A stretch of DNA of 39,650 nucleotides from assembly GCF_002091955.1 (NCBI RefSeq), contig NZ_MKKY01000019.1, positions 1 through 39,650 of the forward strand, given 5' to 3'. The notes beneath the pieces were generated by a model. The model saw only the letters and a program-made list of their open reading frames with translations, was not told the origin of the DNA and did no database searches. Of the stretch, positions 36,046 through 39,650 are shown piece by piece; position 1 is the first letter of the stretch, and each line of letters begins with the position of its first letter. Source of the DNA: Rhodococcus sp. 1168 (GTDB taxonomy: Bacteria; Actinomycetota; Actinomycetes; Mycobacteriales; Mycobacteriaceae). Both the position numbers and the translations under genes were made by a program.

Positions 36046-36151
36046 CGACTTGTCGTCCTGTCGTGTCGCCACCGGGCGCCACGACTTGTCGTCCTGTCGT
36101 GTCGCCACCGGGCGCCACGACTTGTCGTCCTGTCGTGTCGCCACCGGGCGC
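36046..36151. repeat. Three tandem 36-bp repeats upstream of the IS110 fragment
   Basis: Units start at 36046, 36082 and 36118 with the sequence cgacttgtcgtcctgtcgtg continuing to gggcgc; they look identical where complete. They lie 28 bp upstream of the transposase start, in the noncoding part of the element. There is no spacer between units. The 359-bp gap 36019-36377 holds these repeats and no gene I can support. Confidence 0.9.
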
Positions 36152-36374
36152 GGTTAGCGGACAAAACACTAACGATGAGGTCAAGGCTCCTATGAGGTCA
36201 CACAACCGAGACTCGGCGACGCCCCACTTCGGCAGCGGTGTCGAGGCGGGAGCGTCGAGCAACGGCCGCCGACAAATCCAAACGAGGACATGGTTCAGTC
36301 AGTTGACATTCGAGTCAGACGACGCTGCTCGACGCTTCAACCATTATTAGTGTTGACTCGTCGGGTTGAGTGAT

Positions 36375-36720
36375 TCAGGCCGCGTGTGCGGTCTGAATGA
36401 TTGTCTCAAACTCGACTGGCATTTCGCGGGTCGGCGTGTCGATTCGCGGTAACAATTGGGTGGATTAGCCGGTCAACAGGCAGGACCCGACGCGGCCCAT
36501 CGAACCTTTCAGGCCGTTGTTCTTGAAGAGTCGCTGGACCTTCTTGGAACGAAATTGGCTGCCTCGATCCGAGTCGCAGATCGTGCCGGCCGGGTCGCGT
36601 TGCGGATCGCTGAGGCGGCCAGTGCGGACTTCATCCGAGAGTCGATCGAGTAGCCCACGATCCGCCCCGAGTAGCAGGCCTTGACCGCGCACAGGTAGAG
36701 CTTGGGCATGGTCAACATCC
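36375..36720 (-). pseudogene. IS3-family transposase (OrfB) remnant
   Basis: Minus-strand pieces of a DDE integrase-type transposase are spread over two or more frames. KLYLCAVKACYSGRIVGYSID comes first. After a frameshift near 36595, ICDSDRGSQFRSKKVQRLFKNNGLKGSMGRVG contains one catalytic aspartate in DSDRGSQF. After a deletion near 36465, EMPVEFETIIQTAHAA reaches a stop at 36375-36377. The N-terminal part and OrfA are missing. No terminal inverted repeats were recognized. The 36721-36887 stretch up to the amidase shows no gene. Confidence 0.75.
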
Positions 36721-36887
36721 TTCCAGCGAGGAAATCCTCACAGGTCAGGTGTCAAGCAAAGCCTGGGCAGTCCCCATCCTGGTGTCGTCGGACCGGTTCG
36801 CGAGCATTGCGTTGGGGGATCGTCAAACACGACGCTCTGGCGTGTTGCCCTCCCCGTGGTGTCTGGGAAGGGCAACACTGCGGAGTT

Positions 36888-38324
36888 CTAGATCTGCGTG
36901 ACGTGCACGCCGGGGCGACGTTCGGACCATGGCATTGCAGTCTCGAGCTGCGATGCCAGCTGCAGCAGGATTGATTCTGAGCACATTGGCCCGGCGAGCT
37001 GCATTCCAATGGGGAGGCCGTCGCGAGATTGGGCCAATGGCAGGCTGATTGCCGGTGTTCCGGTCGTGTTGAACAGCGGGGTGAAGGAGAACGCTTCGAA
37101 AATCCGCCGCGTCCAGCCGAGGGCATCGAGGTTGGCGTCTGCGTTCAGGTAGCCCAGCTTCATGGCGGGGTGGTTGGTGGTGGGCGTGAGCAGGACGTCG
37201 TAGTTCTGGAAGAATCGCCCAACTTCGCGGGAGATTGTGTTGAAGGTGGCGTTGGCCGCCGCCATTTCCAGCATTGACAGGCCGCGACCGTACTGCACAC
37301 ACGCCCAGGTGGTGGTCTCGAGGTTCTCTGGTCCGGCGCCGGTGCCGGTCATGGCCTCGATACCTGCGACGGACTCGGCGAGGAACGCCGCCCATGCCTT
37401 GGCGGTTGCTTCGAGGAACTCGTCCCAGTCAAAGGTCGGCGTTGCGCGCTCGACATGGTGGCCAGCCTCTTCCAGGGTCCGGGCGACCAGTTCGGTCGCC
37501 GCTACCACCTCCGGGTCAACTGACGTGCCGGACCACGAGTCGGTGTGTAGCGCGATGCGCAGAGCGCCGGGATCGGCCCCGATTTCCTGCGCCCACGGAC
37601 GCTGTGGGGGTGCGATGAGGAACCTGTCGCCCGGGTAGTTCACCGCGACTTCGTCGAGGAGGGTGGCCGCGTCACGGACGGATCTGGTGACTGCGAATTC
37701 GATGGCGTTGCCGCTGAGTGCGTTGCTGTCAATGTCGGGCCCGAGGGGCACTCGTCCGCGACTGGGCTTGAGTCCGACCAGCCCGTTGACGGCCGCGGGG
37801 ATGCGGATGGAGCCGCCGCCGTCGTTGGCATGGGCCATCGGGATGGTGCCAGCCGCGACCAATGCGGCCGAGCCGCCGCTAGATCCGCCAGCGCTGCGGC
37901 TGGTATCCCACGGGTTGCGGGTGGGGCCGTAGACGAGGGCCTCTGTGTTGGCGTTGTAGCCGAACTCGGGCGTGGTGGAACTGGCCAGCGTGGCCAGACC
38001 CGCTGCCCGGAATCGCTCCATGAGGTGCGTGTCCGCGGGCGGGACGATGCCGTCTCCGAGCATCTGGGTGCCCATTCGCGTGGGCACGCCCTCGGCGTGA
38101 CAGATCAGGTCTTTGATGACGAATGGCACGCCGGAGAACCGGCCATCTCGTGTGTAGTCAAGCGGTGCATCAAATGGTCCCGAGGCCACCGCATTGATTT
38201 CGTCATTGACTGCGTTGATCCCGTCCGTCGCCAGCGCGGACAGCTCATCCGCAGTGACGTCGCCATCGGCAACGAGCGCAGCTAGGCCTGTCGCATCGTG
38301 AGCGCAGTATTCCTCGAAGTTCAC
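36888..38324 (-). CDS. Amidase (amidase signature family)
   Basis: A 478-residue amidase. The Ser-cisSer-Lys triad is complete: K71 in GVPFVIKDL, the cis-serine in [11 protein letters not shown] (about 148), and the nucleophile S172 in [12 protein letters not shown], with the usual spacing of 77 and 24. Enzymes of this family hydrolyse amides of varied size; the closest use cannot be read from sequence. GTG 38324 has AGGAGGA just upstream, so the longer frame to 38369 is rejected. It is divergent from a LuxR-type regulator, with 81 bp between the starts, and that regulator probably controls it. It lies next to IS debris, which suggests an acquired cassette. Confidence 0.9.
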   Translation of the reverse strand: MNFEEYCAHDATGLAALVADGDVTADELSALATDGINAVNDEINAVASGPFDAPLDYTRDGRFSGVPFVIKDLICHAEGVPTRMGTQMLGDGIVPPADTHLMERFRAAGLATLASSTTPEFGYNANTEALVYGPTRNPWDTSRSAGGSSGGSAALVAAGTIPMAHANDGGGSIRIPAAVNGLVGLKPSRGRVPLGPDIDSNALSGNAIEFAVTRSVRDAATLLDEVAVNYPGDRFLIAPPQRPWAQEIGADPGALRIALHTDSWSGTSVDPEVVAATELVARTLEEAGHHVERATPTFDWDEFLEATAKAWAAFLAESVAGIEAMTGTGAGPENLETTTWACVQYGRGLSMLEMAAANATFNTISREVGRFFQNYDVLLTPTTNHPAMKLGYLNADANLDALGWTRRIFEAFSFTPLFNTTGTPAISLPLAQSRDGLPIGMQLAGPMCSESILLQLASQLETAMPWSERRPGVHVTQI

Positions 38325-38346
38325 AGTTCCTCCTGGGTTGTGCGGT

Positions 38347-38360
38347 GGTGCTTGTGCACC
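38347..38360. promoter_or_regulatory. Inverted repeat in the amidase/luxR divergent region
   Basis: ggtgc-ttgt-gcacc is a perfect 5-bp inverted repeat with a 4-bp centre, located 22 bp from the amidase start and 45 bp from the regulator start. It may be the binding site of the LuxR-type regulator. Arms are short, so this is tentative. Confidence 0.35.
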
Positions 38361-38405
38361 GGCACCCATACCGTGGCATTATGTGCTTCAAGTTACATCG
38401 GCTGA

Positions 38406-39494
38406 ATGGCCAATGACACGAGGCCCAAAGGGTGCCCGTCGGAGGAGTGCATGGCAGTCGACATGGCATGGTGGGTCCGTCTTTCCGACACCATCCGAGA
38501 TGCTGGCAGTGGTGGCACGGCCTTGGACGAGCCGATTCGGATGATTCGCGATGGGCTTGGGTTTGATTGCGCCACCTTGGTGGGTCCGCCGCGGGCTGTT
38601 GTCGGGGACAGTCACCCCGTGGTGGTCAACCTCGACTACCCAGGTGAAGCCGTGCAGTACATTGCCACCACCTATGCCACACAATGCCCGGCCCATCGCT
38701 ACGCCATCGAGAACCGCGTGGCCCGCCGGTTTATCGACCTGCCCTACGACTTCCGTGACTCACGTACCTATCTGGAAGCGCTCAAACCCTGCGGCTTCCA
38801 TGAAGGCCTCACCGTGCCCTTGCCTCTTCCATTGGGTTCCGTACATGGAATCGTCCGTCCGGGCTTCCTTGCCCTGAGCTCCATCCATCGACGACCGCTG
38901 GATAATGCCGCCAGGCTGGCGCTCACCATGCTCGCCGCGGAATTGTCTATTCTCACTGATCCCCACCCCGAACAGTGTCGGCCTCCCGCGGAACTGGTCA
39001 TTTGGGCAGGCCAGGGCCGCGTTGAGTCGCGGGTTGGGGACCGTGCTGCCGCCCCATTTGCCGACAAGTTAGTGGCCCGAATCGAGGCCCTACATTCGCG
39101 AGATGGCACGGGACTGCGATTTCGGCACCGTGACGCGACGGGACGATGGTGGCATGTCACCACCGATTCCGCACGCGAGGGGGTGCTGGTCCGACTGATG
39201 CAAGTCGAACCAGACGTCCACCTCACCGCTCGTGAGCTGGACGTGGTGGGGCTTGCCTCCCGAGGATGGACCAACGACGACATCGCGCTTTCGCTGGGCG
39301 TTTCAGTCCGCACTGCTCGAAGCCATATCGAGTCTGTCCTGTTGAAACTAGGCGTACCCAACCGGACCGCACTCGCTCGCGAGGCGATGCTGCGCGATCT
39401 CGACAGCCTGGACGCCATCCGCTGTGTGGCCGAGACGGCCCCCGCTTCAGTATCTGTTCCTAGACATTTACGGACAGTAGATCGGAGGAAGTGA
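38406..39494 (+). CDS. LuxR-type transcriptional regulator with N-terminal sensor domain
   Basis: A 362-residue regulator. The C-terminal GerE/LuxR helix-turn-helix reads HLTARELDVVGLASRGWTNDDIALSLGVSVRTARSHIESVLLKLGVPNRTAL in parts typical of the family (about 272-325). The N-terminal 240 residues look GAF- or autoinducer-domain-like (DEPIRMIRDGLGFDCATLVG, HEGLTVPLPLPLGSVHG), suggesting a small-molecule ligand. No ATPase or receiver domain is present. ATG 38406 is taken; a later ATG at 38451 is possible. By position it regulates the divergent amidase. Bases after its stop, to the window end, show no assignable feature. Confidence 0.85.
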   Translation: MANDTRPKGCPSEECMAVDMAWWVRLSDTIRDAGSGGTALDEPIRMIRDGLGFDCATLVGPPRAVVGDSHPVVVNLDYPGEAVQYIATTYATQCPAHRYAIENRVARRFIDLPYDFRDSRTYLEALKPCGFHEGLTVPLPLPLGSVHGIVRPGFLALSSIHRRPLDNAARLALTMLAAELSILTDPHPEQCRPPAELVIWAGQGRVESRVGDRAAAPFADKLVARIEALHSRDGTGLRFRHRDATGRWWHVTTDSAREGVLVRLMQVEPDVHLTARELDVVGLASRGWTNDDIALSLGVSVRTARSHIESVLLKLGVPNRTALAREAMLRDLDSLDAIRCVAETAPASVSVPRHLRTVDRRK

Positions 39495-39650
39495 TTCTCG
39501 GGCTGGTACCGGGCCGCCTCTGACTCCAGCTTGTCATAAGACCTGGTTACGGGGGGTGAGGGCCAGATGACCGAAAACCGGCGCTAGGCAAAATGAGGCT
39601 TGGCCTGCTGCTGATTTCTGGATCTGGCTGCGCTGCTGGGCTGTCGGTGG

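Noticed and set aside
36046..36151. CRISPR array
   Set aside because: The 36-bp units follow each other without spacers and no cas gene is present.
35456..36262. 268-codon minus-strand frame running across the 36-bp repeats
   Set aside because: It is a frame shadow of the broken IS110 transposase and repeats; the product is Arg/Ser-rich and matches no family.
39593..39650. Start of a lipoprotein gene (MRLGLLLISGSGC) running off the window
   Set aside because: Only 19 codons are visible, there is no ribosome binding site, and the motif is too short to support a gene.

Overview
The window reads as a stretch of chromosome from a mycolic-acid-containing, high-GC actinomycete, most likely Rhodococcus or a close relative in the Nocardiaceae. 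The evidence is a galactan synthesis and export locus (GlfT1, a GlfT2-type enzyme, Wzm/Wzt), a bacterial proteasome activator (Bpa), an Ag85-type mycolyltransferase, GTG/TTG starts and a gene order around bpa-wzm-wzt-glfT1 that resembles the Rv3777-Rv3783 region of Mycobacterium tuberculosis. No search was run; all names come from reading motifs and remembered families.

Region 1 (1-17 kb) is cell-envelope biosynthesis. It starts with an anchored exported protein and rmlB (dTDP-glucose 4,6-dehydratase). Tail-to-tail with rmlB is a tightly coupled minus-strand operon. In transcription order it encodes a large GT-C-like membrane protein, a GtrB-like polyprenyl-phosphate glycosyltransferase, an SDR epimerase/dehydratase, a GtrA-like flippase and a GT2 glycosyltransferase. 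This looks like a complete lipid-linked sugar decoration system. A GlfT2-type galactofuranosyltransferase diverges from it. Next comes a second minus-strand operon: bpa, wzm, wzt, glfT1 and a coiled-coil TylF-type methyltransferase. A lysine-less class V aminotransferase homologue, a quinone oxidoreductase, a MarR regulator and tRNA-Ser(UGA) follow.

Region 2 (17-30 kb) holds a lipoprotein and an NTF2-like protein. After them comes a four-gene conservon (CvnA-D: histidine kinase, roadblock, DUF742, small GTPase) with an MHYT membrane sensor appended. A formate/nitrite transporter-family channel, a mycolyltransferase, an alpha/beta hydrolase, a frameshifted AraC regulator, hisC/pat, a dienelactone-hydrolase-like protein and two tRNAs (Ser-GCU, Arg-ACG) complete it.

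Region 3 (30-40 kb) is accessory and partly decayed. A TetR/SDR pair shares a perfect 26-bp palindromic operator. The 5' end of a copper amine oxidase is fused to the damaged 3' end of a LysR gene across a deletion scar. A serine beta-lactamase-like hydrolase and its divergent TetR follow. Fragments of two IS110-type and one IS3-type transposase come next, with three 36-bp tandem repeats upstream of the larger IS110 fragment. A divergent amidase / LuxR-type regulator pair closes the window. Bases 39495-39650 hold nothing I can assign. The first 73 bases likewise show no gene.
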